From: an uncultured Bacteroidota bacterium
GTDB lineage: Bacteria; Bacteroidota; Bacteroidia; Flavobacteriales; Flavobacteriaceae
Length of the DNA: 64,000 nucleotides
Direction of reading: 5' to 3'
Assembly (NCBI GenBank): GCA_902595555.1
Contig: CACJQM010000001.1
Span: 186,001-250,000 of the forward strand
Each line of letters opens with the position of its first letter. Position 1 is the first letter of the stretch. Shown here in pieces: positions 20,397 to 29,763 of this stretch. Both the position numbers and the translations under genes were made by a program. Below the pieces are notes generated by a model. The model was not told where the DNA came from. It did no database searches and saw only the letters and a program-made list of their open reading frames with translations.

Positions 20397-20466
20397 AGAG
20401 TTATTTTGTGCAAATTTACACATTATATTGTAAATCGCATATCTGTAAAAACTCACAAATCGAGGA

Positions 20467-22140
20467 TTATTCCCAGATTACATCATCTGTAGAATTATAC
20501 CATTCTTGATAGTTTCCAGAGAATCTTTCATCAATTTTGGCACGTTTAATTTTTAGAGTAGGTGTAGTCAATCCATTTTCAGGGATCCATTCTTCTTTTA
20601 CTAATATGATTTTTTTAATTTTTTTGTAACCATCCAGATCAGAATTAATATCGGATAAAAATTTAGATAATTTTTTAGACACACCATTTTTATCAGATTT
20701 AGCTTTTTCTGATGGAACAGCAAGCAATATAGGTTGATCAAGCCCAAGTCCAACTACACACATTTGTTGAAATTCAGTAATATTTCCGAAAAGTGATTCT
20801 AAAACACTTGGTTCAATATATTTTCCTTTGCTTGTTTTGAAAATATCCTTAACCCGTCCAGTTATATAGAGAAATCCATCATCATCTATATATCCTAAAT
20901 CACCAGTATGAAGCCACCCATCCTTTAAAGTTTCATTTGTTACTTCTTCATTTTTATAGTAGCTGTCTAGTAAAAATGGCCCTGTCATACATATTTCTCC
21001 TTCATCTGTTATTTTTAATTTCACACTTGGACTACTTACTGTACCTACAGATCCAACTCCAAGAGGTTGATAAGGGTCTAGAGCAGTACAAACACAACAG
21101 TTTTCAGTCATCCCATATCCATTAAAAATATAAATTCCAATAGTCTTGTACCAATCAATTAGTGAAACTGGTAATGCTGCAGCACCAGAAACAACAACTC
21201 TAACTTCAGTTAATCCAAGTGCAGCTTTAAGTTTTTTCTTAATTAAGGATGAAACTAAAGGTATTTTTAAAAATATATTTAGTTTCTTTTGGGACATCTT
21301 AGCCAAAATCTTTTCCTGAAATTTTGTATATATCCTTGGAACACCTTGGAACGTTGTAGGTTTAGTATCTGCAAGGTTTTGGCCAAAAGTTTCCAATGAT
21401 TCAACAAAAGAAATACTTCCACCATACCTTAAGGCTGTCCATTCAATACAAATTCTTTCAAAAATATGGTTTAAAGGTAGGTATGAAATAAATCTGTTAT
21501 CTCCACCTACATCAATCGCTAATGGATTATACGCTTCATGAATTTCTCTTGTATTCATTAATGATTGGTACTTGATAACAGCTCCTTTTGATGCACCAGT
21601 AGTTCCTGATGTAAATATTATTGTCCATACATCATCAACCGCTGGATAATAATTTTCAGTTTGTGGATCAAACTTATTTATAAAGTCATGCCACTGATGT
21701 CCTTCATCAACTTTTGAATTACCTTCATAATGTGGAAATGCAATTATTGGCAGATTTTCAGTATCAATACCTTTTTTCATTTCATCCCAATTTCCTTCAA
21801 GCTTACCAACAAATAATGCCTCTACATCACCAAATTCAATCAAATGATTCATTTCATTTGATTTAAGTGTTGGGAAAAATGGAACAGAAACATAGCCAGC
21901 CATAGTTATTGCTAAGTCTGCTATAATCCATTCACTACAATTTTTTGAAACTAAACCAATATGACTCTTTTCTTTTAGCCCTAGACTTTTCAATCCAGTT
22001 GCCAGTTTTCTGGCAGTTAAACCTACCTCACCCCATGTATAATCTTTCCAATCATTACCTTTAGGTTGTCTCAGAAATACCTTGTCTTTTAGTTTTGTTT
22101 CACAATCGTAAAAAGGAAAATCGAATTTTTTGGTTGACAT
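20467..22140 (-). CDS. fadD: Long-chain acyl-CoA synthetase (AMP-forming)
   Basis: IIFTSGTTGASKGAVI, YGMTENCCVCTA, LHTGDLGYIDDDGFLYITGRVKDIFKTSKGKYIEP. Confidence 0.9.
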   Translation of the reverse strand: MSTKKFDFPFYDCETKLKDKVFLRQPKGNDWKDYTWGEVGLTARKLATGLKSLGLKEKSHIGLVSKNCSEWIIADLAITMAGYVSVPFFPTLKSNEMNHLIEFGDVEALFVGKLEGNWDEMKKGIDTENLPIIAFPHYEGNSKVDEGHQWHDFINKFDPQTENYYPAVDDVWTIIFTSGTTGASKGAVIKYQSLMNTREIHEAYNPLAIDVGGDNRFISYLPLNHIFERICIEWTALRYGGSISFVESLETFGQNLADTKPTTFQGVPRIYTKFQEKILAKMSQKKLNIFLKIPLVSSLIKKKLKAALGLTEVRVVVSGAAALPVSLIDWYKTIGIYIFNGYGMTENCCVCTALDPYQPLGVGSVGTVSSPSVKLKITDEGEICMTGPFLLDSYYKNEEVTNETLKDGWLHTGDLGYIDDDGFLYITGRVKDIFKTSKGKYIEPSVLESLFGNITEFQQMCVVGLGLDQPILLAVPSEKAKSDKNGVSKKLSKFLSDINSDLDGYKKIKKIILVKEEWIPENGLTTPTLKIKRAKIDERFSGNYQEWYNSTDDVIWE

Positions 22141-22203
22141 AGTTCACAATTTATAAAAAATACATTAAATGATTATATTAAAGGCAAATTAATTATTATC
22201 AAT

Positions 22204-22677
22204 ATGAGTAATTCAAATTACAAAACTGAAATTGACAATTTAAGTAATCTTTCAAATTATATAGGTAAAGAGGTTGGATTGAGTGAATGGTTTAAGATAA
22301 CACAGGATGATATTAATACATTTGCTAAGTTAACACATGATGAACAGTGGATACATATTGATATTGAAAAGTCTAAAAAATATTCACCATACAAAACAAC
22401 TGTTGCCCACGGTTTTTATATCTTATCTCTTGGGACTAAGTTCGTATATGAAACATTCAATGTCAAGAATGTAAAAATGGGAGTTAACTATGGTCTGGAC
22501 AGAGTTAGATTTATGAGCCCTACTCTTTCCGGAGGATATGTTAGAGGTCGAGTTGCCTTAATGAATGTTGAATATTCACCTGGAACAGCCAAATATAAAA
22601 TGTCAATTACTTTTGAGTTTAAAGGACAAGATAAGCCTGTTTGCGTGGCTGAATTTTTGGCAATGGCATATGAGTAA
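22204..22677 (+). CDS. MaoC-like (R)-enoyl-CoA hydratase/dehydratase
   Basis: FAKLTHDEQWIHID...TVAHGFYILSL hot-dog hydratase motif. Confidence 0.88.
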   Translation: MSNSNYKTEIDNLSNLSNYIGKEVGLSEWFKITQDDINTFAKLTHDEQWIHIDIEKSKKYSPYKTTVAHGFYILSLGTKFVYETFNVKNVKMGVNYGLDRVRFMSPTLSGGYVRGRVALMNVEYSPGTAKYKMSITFEFKGQDKPVCVAEFLAMAYE

Positions 22678-22760
22678 AAAATACATTCTTTTTAAATCTC
22701 ATTTTTCCTATTTTAGCAAGAGAAATTTAAACCATCAAAGATTTAAACCTTTTTTAAATT

Positions 22761-24569
22761 ATGAGTAATAAATACATTGATTTTGAAACATTAAAATTCA
22801 TGCTTTATGAGGTTCATGGATTAGAGAAAATGTTGGATAAAAAAAGATTTGAGGATTATGATAAGGAAGCCATAGACCTTTTTATTGAATCTATTAAAGA
22901 ATTTTCGGACAAAGAATTATATCCCGTTTTTAAAGAAATGGATGAAAATCCTGCTTATTATAAAGACGGTAAAATACATGTTCATGAAAAGGTAAAGACA
23001 TTAATGTATAAAGGCGGAGAAATGGGAATTATTTCTGCTTCATTTGACTATAAAGATGGTGGGATGCAAATGCCATTATTAGCGCATACAGCAGCAATGT
23101 TTATATTGGAAGCTGCTAATAATCATTTACCAGGATATGCCGGTTTGACTCAAGGTGCAGCAGAGCTTATCATTCATTTTGCTGATGAAGATCTAAACAA
23201 AAAATATGTTCCAAATATGCTTAGTGGAAAATGGGGTGGAACAATGTGTTTAACCGAACCTCAAGCAGGTAGTTCACTTTCAGATATAACAACTAAAGCA
23301 ACTAGAACTAAAAATGGGTATTTTAATATTTCTGGACAAAAAATCTTCATATCGGCGGGTGATAATCACTTCACTGAAAATGTTGTCCACCTATTGTTAG
23401 CTAGAATTGAAGGTGCTCCAGCTGGAACAAAGGGTATTTCATTATTTATAGTACCTAAAAATAGACCAAATGATACTGAATCTTTGGATTTTAACGATGT
23501 AAATACGATTGGAGATTTTCAAAAAATGGGTCAAAAGGGATATTGTACATCTCACCTGAGCTTTGGTGATAATAACGATTGTAGGGCATGGTTAGTAGGA
23601 GAAGAAAATAAAGGACTGTACTACATGTTTTTAATGATGAATGCAGCCAGGATTGCTGTAGGAAGAGGAGCCTCAGCAATTGCAACAGCCGCATATCATG
23701 CTTCATTAAACTATGCTAATGAAAGACCTCAGGGTAGAAAACTGTCAGCATCAGGAAAGAAAAATCCTGATGAAAAACCATCACTAATTATAGAACATCC
23801 TGATGTTCGAAGAATGCTATTATTACAAAAATCAATGTCAGAAGGATCGATGTCATTAGTTTTTTTAGCAGCAAAATATTATGATTTAGAAAATACTGCA
23901 GAAACCAAAGAAGAAAAGTATAAATACAAAACTCTTTTGGATATGATTATCCCCGTAGCAAAAACATACCCTTCAGAAGCTGGAAATATTTCAGTAAGTA
24001 ATGGAATTCAAGTTCTTGGCGGATACGGTTTTTGTTCTGATTTTATACTTCAACAGTACTACAGAGATATTAGAATTTCATCTATATATGAAGGTACTAC
24101 AGGAATTCAGTCTCAAGATCTTTTGGGAAGAAAGATAACTATGGAAAATGGAAAAGGATTGGAATTATTATCTACTGAAATAATAAAATCTATTTCAAAA
24201 GCTAATAAAGACGATGATCTAAAAATTTATGCCAGTATGCTGAGTGAAAAAATTGATTTAACTCAAAAGGTTTTGAAAAAACTTATGCCATTAGCATTAA
24301 AAGGGGATTATGAAAGATTTTTAGCTGATGCATCAGTTTTTATGGAGTTTTTTAGTTTGATAATAATATCATGGAGTTGGCTGGATATCGGAATTGTTGC
24401 TAAAAATCACTTAGAAAAAAATAATTTTGATCAGAAGCTACTAAAAGGTAAGTTAGAAGCAATGAAATACTTCTTTTTATATGAGTTACCAAAAACTACT
24501 GGATTAGCTGAAATATTGATGAATTTATCTGATGTCACTATTAAAAAAGAAGAGGACTATTTAAGTTAA
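22761..24569 (+). CDS. Acyl-CoA dehydrogenase (about 600-aa subfamily)
   Basis: MCLTEPQAGSSLSDI, KIFISAGDNHFTENVVHLLLARIEGAPAGTKGISLFIVPK; GGYGFCSDFILQQYYRDIRISSIYEGTTGIQ. Confidence 0.92.
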   Translation: MSNKYIDFETLKFMLYEVHGLEKMLDKKRFEDYDKEAIDLFIESIKEFSDKELYPVFKEMDENPAYYKDGKIHVHEKVKTLMYKGGEMGIISASFDYKDGGMQMPLLAHTAAMFILEAANNHLPGYAGLTQGAAELIIHFADEDLNKKYVPNMLSGKWGGTMCLTEPQAGSSLSDITTKATRTKNGYFNISGQKIFISAGDNHFTENVVHLLLARIEGAPAGTKGISLFIVPKNRPNDTESLDFNDVNTIGDFQKMGQKGYCTSHLSFGDNNDCRAWLVGEENKGLYYMFLMMNAARIAVGRGASAIATAAYHASLNYANERPQGRKLSASGKKNPDEKPSLIIEHPDVRRMLLLQKSMSEGSMSLVFLAAKYYDLENTAETKEEKYKYKTLLDMIIPVAKTYPSEAGNISVSNGIQVLGGYGFCSDFILQQYYRDIRISSIYEGTTGIQSQDLLGRKITMENGKGLELLSTEIIKSISKANKDDDLKIYASMLSEKIDLTQKVLKKLMPLALKGDYERFLADASVFMEFFSLIIISWSWLDIGIVAKNHLEKNNFDQKLLKGKLEAMKYFFLYELPKTTGLAEILMNLSDVTIKKEEDYLS

Positions 24570-24676
24570 TATTAGTCAAATCCTCAATTTTGCTTGCTAT
24601 TTCTAGAATATCTTTAAAAATCCAATATAAATATTTAACATATTTTAAATTTCAATAATTATAGTTTAGAAATTTA

Positions 24677-24693
24677 TTTAGAATTGTTCTAAA
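24677..24693. promoter_or_regulatory. Near-copy (16/17) of the 1868-1884 palindrome, upstream of the small secreted-protein cassette
   Basis: TTTAGAATTGTTCTAAA; additional half-site TAGTTTAGAA at 24662-24671 inverted against TTCTAAACTA at 24687-24696; -7-like TATCTTTA at 24699-24706. Confidence 0.6.
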
Positions 24694-24723
24694 CTAATTA
24701 TCTTTACAAAAACCAAAAAAATT

Positions 24724-25488
24724 ATGAAAAAAATTATATTAACAACCATTTTATTTTTAACAACATTATTCTCATTTGGCCAATATTTTGTTATTGGTGA
24801 AATGGATTCTGAAAATCAATCTGACACTATGGAATTTCTTGATCTATGGATGAGTGGAACAAAAGAAGTTGTTGGAGAAAACTTAAACATGTCTATTTTT
24901 CAAAAAGAATTATCTAACACTCATTTTTTTGTAAGATCTGTATCTACACTGCAAGAATGGGTTGATCAGGAAAATGCTTCTGATGAAGTTGGAGCCAAAG
25001 TTTTTGCAAAAATGGGTCAAGTTGAAAATATCCAAGATATATTTCAATCTTTCCTTAAAGCAACTGATTTTAAGGGTGCAAGATTATATGAGCTAATGCC
25101 TGAATACAGTAATATGGATGGATATTTTGCTATGTCGCCTGAGGAAAAGAAAGAATATAAGTACAGAAGAGTTGTTCATTATAATTTAACTGATGCTGGT
25201 GAACAACCTTTTTTAGACAATCAAAAGTTTTGGATTGATGCTGACAAAAAGCTAGGTGTGAATTATTATTACGCATTGATGAAGCCAGTATTTGCAACTG
25301 ACTCTGATTTTATGTTAGTTCTTTTAGACAAAACAAGATTTGACTACCACAAAAATTGGTCTGAAAGAATGGATAAAAGATTCTCAGACCCTGATTTCAA
25401 TAATAATTATGAGCAAACTCAAAAAGCACCTGTAAGTTCCGTTGTTGATGAATGGAATTTAACTTTATTGGATCAATACACATATTAA
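24724..25488 (+). CDS. Secreted protein of unknown function (possible dimeric alpha/beta-barrel-like region)
   Basis: Signal peptide MKKIILTTILFLTTLFSFGQ; 254 aa; first gene of the cassette. Confidence 0.7.
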   Translation: MKKIILTTILFLTTLFSFGQYFVIGEMDSENQSDTMEFLDLWMSGTKEVVGENLNMSIFQKELSNTHFFVRSVSTLQEWVDQENASDEVGAKVFAKMGQVENIQDIFQSFLKATDFKGARLYELMPEYSNMDGYFAMSPEEKKEYKYRRVVHYNLTDAGEQPFLDNQKFWIDADKKLGVNYYYALMKPVFATDSDFMLVLLDKTRFDYHKNWSERMDKRFSDPDFNNNYEQTQKAPVSSVVDEWNLTLLDQYTY

Positions 25489-25508
25489 TTATAACACTAA
25501 AAAATACT

Positions 25509-26300
25509 ATGAAAAAAATAATATTATTGCTTTTATTGATAAGCTTTACAGCTTGTAATACAAGCCATCCAGATTACGAGGCAAATAAAAAATTAGCTCA
25601 AAAATGGGTTGAAACATTTGAAACCCAAAATATGGCTCTTTGGGAAGAGGTAGTCTCAGAGGATCTTCTCGATGTTGCTCCAATGTATGGGATGGGACAA
25701 GTTGATTATGCGACTTCAAAACAAGTTGCTCAATTTTATGTAGATAACTATACTGATGTTAAGTTTAACAATCCTGTTTGGCTTCCTGGTATAGATACTT
25801 TAACCATGAAGCCTGATGGAAGTGTTAGAGCTTATGGGACTTGGACAGGAAAAAGTAATTCTACAGGAAGAGATTTTAGTATTACATCGTATCATAATTT
25901 TGATTTCAAAGATGGTAAAATTACCTCAACTGGAGAGTATTTTGATGCTACAGGAATGGTAAATGCTGTTGGTCCAGTTGACAGAAATGTTGTTATTTTC
26001 ACAGCAAAAGTTAGCAAGAAGAATATCGATAAATTCCAGAAATTAATGGACTCAAAAGATGGATTGACAGTTACCAGAAATGCTGATGGATGTACTCATT
26101 TAGAAGCTTTTTATAATGAAGAAAATGAAACCTATTTCATATATGAATATTGGGACTCATATGAGCAATATGAAACTTACTTAGATTGGAGGTTTAATAT
26201 TGAAGAACCAAGTTTTGTAGCAAAGGTAATACCTTTAGTCAAGGGCGGAGAAGCTGGTATGTCTGCTAATTACAATAACAAACATTATAACTTTTATTAA
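25509..26300 (+). CDS. Lipoprotein with NTF2/SnoaL-like domain plus C-terminal antibiotic-biosynthesis-monooxygenase (ABM)-like domain
   Basis: Lipobox SFTAC; KWVETFETQNMALWEEVVSEDLLDVAPMYG...; C-term VVIFTAKVSKKNIDKFQKLMDSKDGLTVTRNADGCTHLEAFYNEENETYFIYEYWDSYEQYETYLDWR. Start set at ATG 25509. Confidence 0.72.
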   Translation: MKKIILLLLLISFTACNTSHPDYEANKKLAQKWVETFETQNMALWEEVVSEDLLDVAPMYGMGQVDYATSKQVAQFYVDNYTDVKFNNPVWLPGIDTLTMKPDGSVRAYGTWTGKSNSTGRDFSITSYHNFDFKDGKITSTGEYFDATGMVNAVGPVDRNVVIFTAKVSKKNIDKFQKLMDSKDGLTVTRNADGCTHLEAFYNEENETYFIYEYWDSYEQYETYLDWRFNIEEPSFVAKVIPLVKGGEAGMSANYNNKHYNFY

Positions 26301-26302
26301 TT

Positions 26303-26803
26303 ATGAAAAAAATACTAATACTATTTATTATAACAGCTTTTATAAGTTGTGATACAAAAACAGTCGAAGTTGAAAAATCAGCTGGAATGACTTATAATGG
26401 CACAAATGAGGGTAAAAAATTTCAGCTTGGATCTGATGAATCTACCAAATTAGCTGTAGATGCAATTTTAGCATATGCAGATGGAAATTTTGATTTCATG
26501 AATGAGGTTTCTGCTGACACTGTAATGTTTTTTGAACCATCAATGGGAAAACCTATTGCTGTTGTTAATCCGGCAAATGAGTTTCTATCTCAAATTCAAT
26601 CACCATATGATTCAATAACAAGATATATTTGGAATGCTGTTCCTTTAAAAAGAGAGGGTGATGATTTCGAAACCGTAACTGTCTCTTTTCGTGAAAACAG
26701 ATACAAGGATGGTGAGGTTGAAAAATTTAGAGTTGTTGATAAAATTTTTATTAGAGATGGTAAATTTTTTAGGGTAAATCAGTGGAATGGAATTATTGAT
26801 TAA
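26303..26803 (+). CDS. NTF2/SnoaL-like lipoprotein
   Basis: Lipobox AFISC; 166 aa, NTF2-like pattern. Confidence 0.6.
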   Translation: MKKILILFIITAFISCDTKTVEVEKSAGMTYNGTNEGKKFQLGSDESTKLAVDAILAYADGNFDFMNEVSADTVMFFEPSMGKPIAVVNPANEFLSQIQSPYDSITRYIWNAVPLKREGDDFETVTVSFRENRYKDGEVEKFRVVDKIFIRDGKFFRVNQWNGIID

Positions 26804-26825
26804 TTTTGTCAAAAATTATACAACT

Positions 26826-27353
26826 ATGAAAAATATATTTTTATTAACATTCATGGCACTTTTCATGTTTTCATGTGATGCGCCTGTGCCTGCTGAAACT
26901 GAGGCAGAAAGAGCTCCAGGCTTTTTAAATAGAGGTGGAGAGATATTTGACGCAACTGATGCAAATCCTGAAAATCTTGATTTATGGGATAAATATATTG
27001 ATGCTCATAACAATAGAGATTTAGAAACAATTCGCGAGATGAATGCTGATTCTACTGAAACCATGGGAGCATTTAGAATTTATGACCCAGCTGGAGGAGT
27101 TGTAGACAGTCCTGATGCTCACATTGAAAGGTTAAGTGGTTGGTTTGCTGCAGAAGATCCTAAGTGGAATACTTTTTTCTCATACACTATGAAGGTTGAT
27201 GGCCAAGTTGGAGAATGGGTTATTTCTGGTCATACACTAACTACTACTGTTGATGGAGAGGAGAAAACTGTTTATGATATAGCAGATGTCTATATTGAAG
27301 ATGGTAAAATAGGCGCTTTTTGGATATATACAAGAGCTTCAGCTTCACAATAA
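26826..27353 (+). CDS. NTF2/SnoaL-like lipoprotein
   Basis: MKNIFLLTFMALFMFSCDAP lipobox; LWDKYIDAHNNRDLETIREMNADSTE. Start set at ATG 26826. Confidence 0.65.
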   Translation: MKNIFLLTFMALFMFSCDAPVPAETEAERAPGFLNRGGEIFDATDANPENLDLWDKYIDAHNNRDLETIREMNADSTETMGAFRIYDPAGGVVDSPDAHIERLSGWFAAEDPKWNTFFSYTMKVDGQVGEWVISGHTLTTTVDGEEKTVYDIADVYIEDGKIGAFWIYTRASASQ

Positions 27354-27374
27354 ATAAACTACACTTTTAAATTG

Positions 27375-27402
27375 AAAGGGGGATTTTATCTCCCTTTTTT
27401 TT
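27375..27402 (+). terminator. Intrinsic terminator after the secreted-protein cassette
   Basis: AAAGGGGGATTTTATCTCCCTTTTTTTTT, one mismatch in the stem. Confidence 0.7.
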
Positions 27403-27416
27403 TGTATTTTTTTAAA

Positions 27417-27557
27417 ATGAATAGACAAAGCTCAATTGATGAATTCTTAAATTATTTAGAGGATAGGATTGAAAATGAGGATTATAAAAATTCTGTTCAT
27501 AAAATAACTTTTATGACGACAGTCCATGTAATAAAAAAAATAATAGGAGAAAAATGA
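27417..27557 (+). CDS. Small hypothetical protein
   Basis: 46 aa from ATG 27417; start overlaps the region just after the terminator; coupled to the downstream chitinase gene. Confidence 0.4.
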   Translation: MNRQSSIDEFLNYLEDRIENEDYKNSVHKITFMTTVHVIKKIIGEK

Positions 27558-28630
27558 AAAACGCCATTCTATTTATACTAATTTCCTTTTTTCTCTCATG
27601 TGAAAAAAGTACAAATCAACCTAAAGTAATTGCTTACTATACAGGAAATGGAGAAACTATTAATGAATTTGATTTAACAGGTGTTAATCAGATAATTTAT
27701 AGCTTTTTACATCTTAAAGGAAACGAACTTGCAATCGATAATGAAGCTGATAGTATTAGTCTTCTTGGAATAGTTAATCAAAAGAAAAATCACCCGAACT
27801 TAAAAGTGTTAGTATCATTAGGTGGATGGGGTGGATGTAAAACATGCTCAGATGTTTTTAATACAGAGGAAGGTAGAGATGATTTTGCAAAGTCTACAGC
27901 TAGAATTATTGAGGAGTATGATGCTGATGGTATTGATTTAGACTGGGAATATCCTGCAATTTCGGGATTTCCTGGACACACATACAGACCTGAGGATAAA
28001 GATAATTTTACAGATTTAGTTGTGAGATTAAGAAAATATATGAAAAAGGGTGATATTTTGAGTTTTGCAGCTGGTGGATTTGATAGGTTTTTTGACAATT
28101 CAATTGATTGGGAAAAAGTGATGCCACTTATTGATAATGTAAATTTAATGAGTTATGACCTTGTCAGTGGTTTTTCAAAATTTACAGGTCATCATACTGG
28201 ATTATACTCAACTAATGAACAAAAAAGATCTGGTGATTATGGAGTTAATTATCTAAAAAAAATTGGTGTTCCTGCACAAAAAATTGTTTTAGGTGCTGCT
28301 TTTTATGGAAGAGTATATGAAAACGTATCAAATGAAAACAATGGATTATATCAAAGTGGAAAATTCAAAAGGGGTATAGGTCACTCGAATTTTGAAGAAC
28401 AAACTAAGGGTTTTGAATTTTATTGGGATTCAATTGCTAAAGCACCATATGCATATGACAAAGAAAATAAACTATTTTTAACCTATGATGATAAAAAATC
28501 TGTTAGACTAAAATCAAAATACGTCAAAGAAAATGGACTTCACGGAATTATGTTTTGGCAGTTGATGAACGATAAAAAAAGTGATGGCTTATTAAAAGTA
28601 ATGGTTAATGAAATAAACGGTAAGCAGTAA
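27554..28630 (+). CDS. GH18 family glycoside hydrolase (chitinase-like) lipoprotein
   Basis: GH18 catalytic motif DGIDLDWEYP; KVLVSLGGWGG; lipobox FLSC. Confidence 0.92.
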   Translation: MKNAILFILISFFLSCEKSTNQPKVIAYYTGNGETINEFDLTGVNQIIYSFLHLKGNELAIDNEADSISLLGIVNQKKNHPNLKVLVSLGGWGGCKTCSDVFNTEEGRDDFAKSTARIIEEYDADGIDLDWEYPAISGFPGHTYRPEDKDNFTDLVVRLRKYMKKGDILSFAAGGFDRFFDNSIDWEKVMPLIDNVNLMSYDLVSGFSKFTGHHTGLYSTNEQKRSGDYGVNYLKKIGVPAQKIVLGAAFYGRVYENVSNENNGLYQSGKFKRGIGHSNFEEQTKGFEFYWDSIAKAPYAYDKENKLFLTYDDKKSVRLKSKYVKENGLHGIMFWQLMNDKKSDGLLKVMVNEINGKQ

Positions 28631-28632
28631 TT

Positions 28633-29763
28633 CTATAAATTATCTTGTTTCCAGAATGCTATTCCACCTGCTTGTTTTCCAACCTCAATAGAACTTATTA
28701 GTTGATAATTTTCTAAACTTATTACATCAACAATTCCTGGCTCTCCCCCAATTCCCTCAACTGAGATAAATGCATATTTACTATCTGATGATATAGCTAT
28801 TCCATGCGAAACACTAGTAGTATTTTTAATTTCTCCTAATAGTTTTTTATCATCTAGGTTCCAAATAGCTGTTTTCCCTTCGCTTTTGATTGTACCAATC
28901 AATAATTTACCATCAGGTGATATTTCTAAATTGTAAGGGCCTTTACCAGTCTTAAATCTATCAGAAACTTTCCAAGCATCTAAGTCAACTTCAATTACTT
29001 CATCAGAGCCATTTCCAGCTACATAAGCTAAATTCTGCTTAGGATGTGGAATCACCCATGTTGGTTTAACCATTGAATGTTTCATTCCATCCATTGATTT
29101 CATTTCATCCATTGATTTCATTTCATCCATTGATTTCATTCCGTCCATTGATTTCATCCCATCATTTTTCATCATTTTATTTTCTAAGTCTAAAGTTCTA
29201 TTAACTTCAAGTCCAAGAGCGTCAATTTCAAATAATTCACCCGACATCATTGCAACTGAGTATTGAAATAAGCCATCTGGTGAAATCCTTGATCCGTGAG
29301 GCATAGATCCTGTTGTTATTGTGGTAATTTCCGTCATCGTTACTGGATCAACTACGGAAACAGTTGATGGTTTCATACTTCCGTGTAGATTAAAATTCAC
29401 GCAATAAAGAAATCCAGTTGTTGTTGAAACTTGCATTGATGCAGGAAATAAACCTAGAGTAGTTTCATCCACAACCTCATTGCTTTCAGTTGAGTATTTA
29501 ACTAGTTTACCAAATGGATTACCATGAGCTAATGATAGATACCAAAACTTACCATTTGGATCAACCGTAATTCCGTGTGGACCTTCAATCTCAGTAGGGT
29601 ATGTGCCAACTGTAATTCTTTCAACCTCATTAATTTCGTTATTTTCAAATTTTAAAAGTGAAACTGTATCATCTGATTCAGATGCAACATACACGAAGTA
29701 ACTCTGAGAAAAAACAAAATTACTAACTAAAAAAAATAAAATAAATCTTACCATATTAATCAA
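28633..29763 (-). CDS. YncE-like secreted beta-propeller protein with Met-rich repeat
   Basis: Signal peptide; VSLLKFENNEINEVERITVGTYPTEIEGPHGITVDPNGKFWYLS; internal MKSMDGMKSMDEMKSMDEMKSMDGMK. Confidence 0.75.
   Translation of the reverse strand: MINMVRFILFFLVSNFVFSQSYFVYVASESDDTVSLLKFENNEINEVERITVGTYPTEIEGPHGITVDPNGKFWYLSLAHGNPFGKLVKYSTESNEVVDETTLGLFPASMQVSTTTGFLYCVNFNLHGSMKPSTVSVVDPVTMTEITTITTGSMPHGSRISPDGLFQYSVAMMSGELFEIDALGLEVNRTLDLENKMMKNDGMKSMDGMKSMDEMKSMDEMKSMDGMKHSMVKPTWVIPHPKQNLAYVAGNGSDEVIEVDLDAWKVSDRFKTGKGPYNLEISPDGKLLIGTIKSEGKTAIWNLDDKKLLGEIKNTTSVSHGIAISSDSKYAFISVEGIGGEPGIVDVISLENYQLISSIEVGKQAGGIAFWKQDNL
29083..29154. repeat. 18-bp tandem repeat, 4 units, encoding MKSMD(G/E)
   Basis: CATTYCRTCCATTGATTT x4 from 29083; units at 29101-29118 and 29119-29136 are identical. 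Confidence 0.9.

Noticed and set aside
22761-24569. DMSP demethylation (DmdB-C-D) pathway assignment
   Set aside because: The ACAD is in the DmdC-like size class, but FadD reads as a long-chain synthetase and no DmdA is present; not specific enough to claim.
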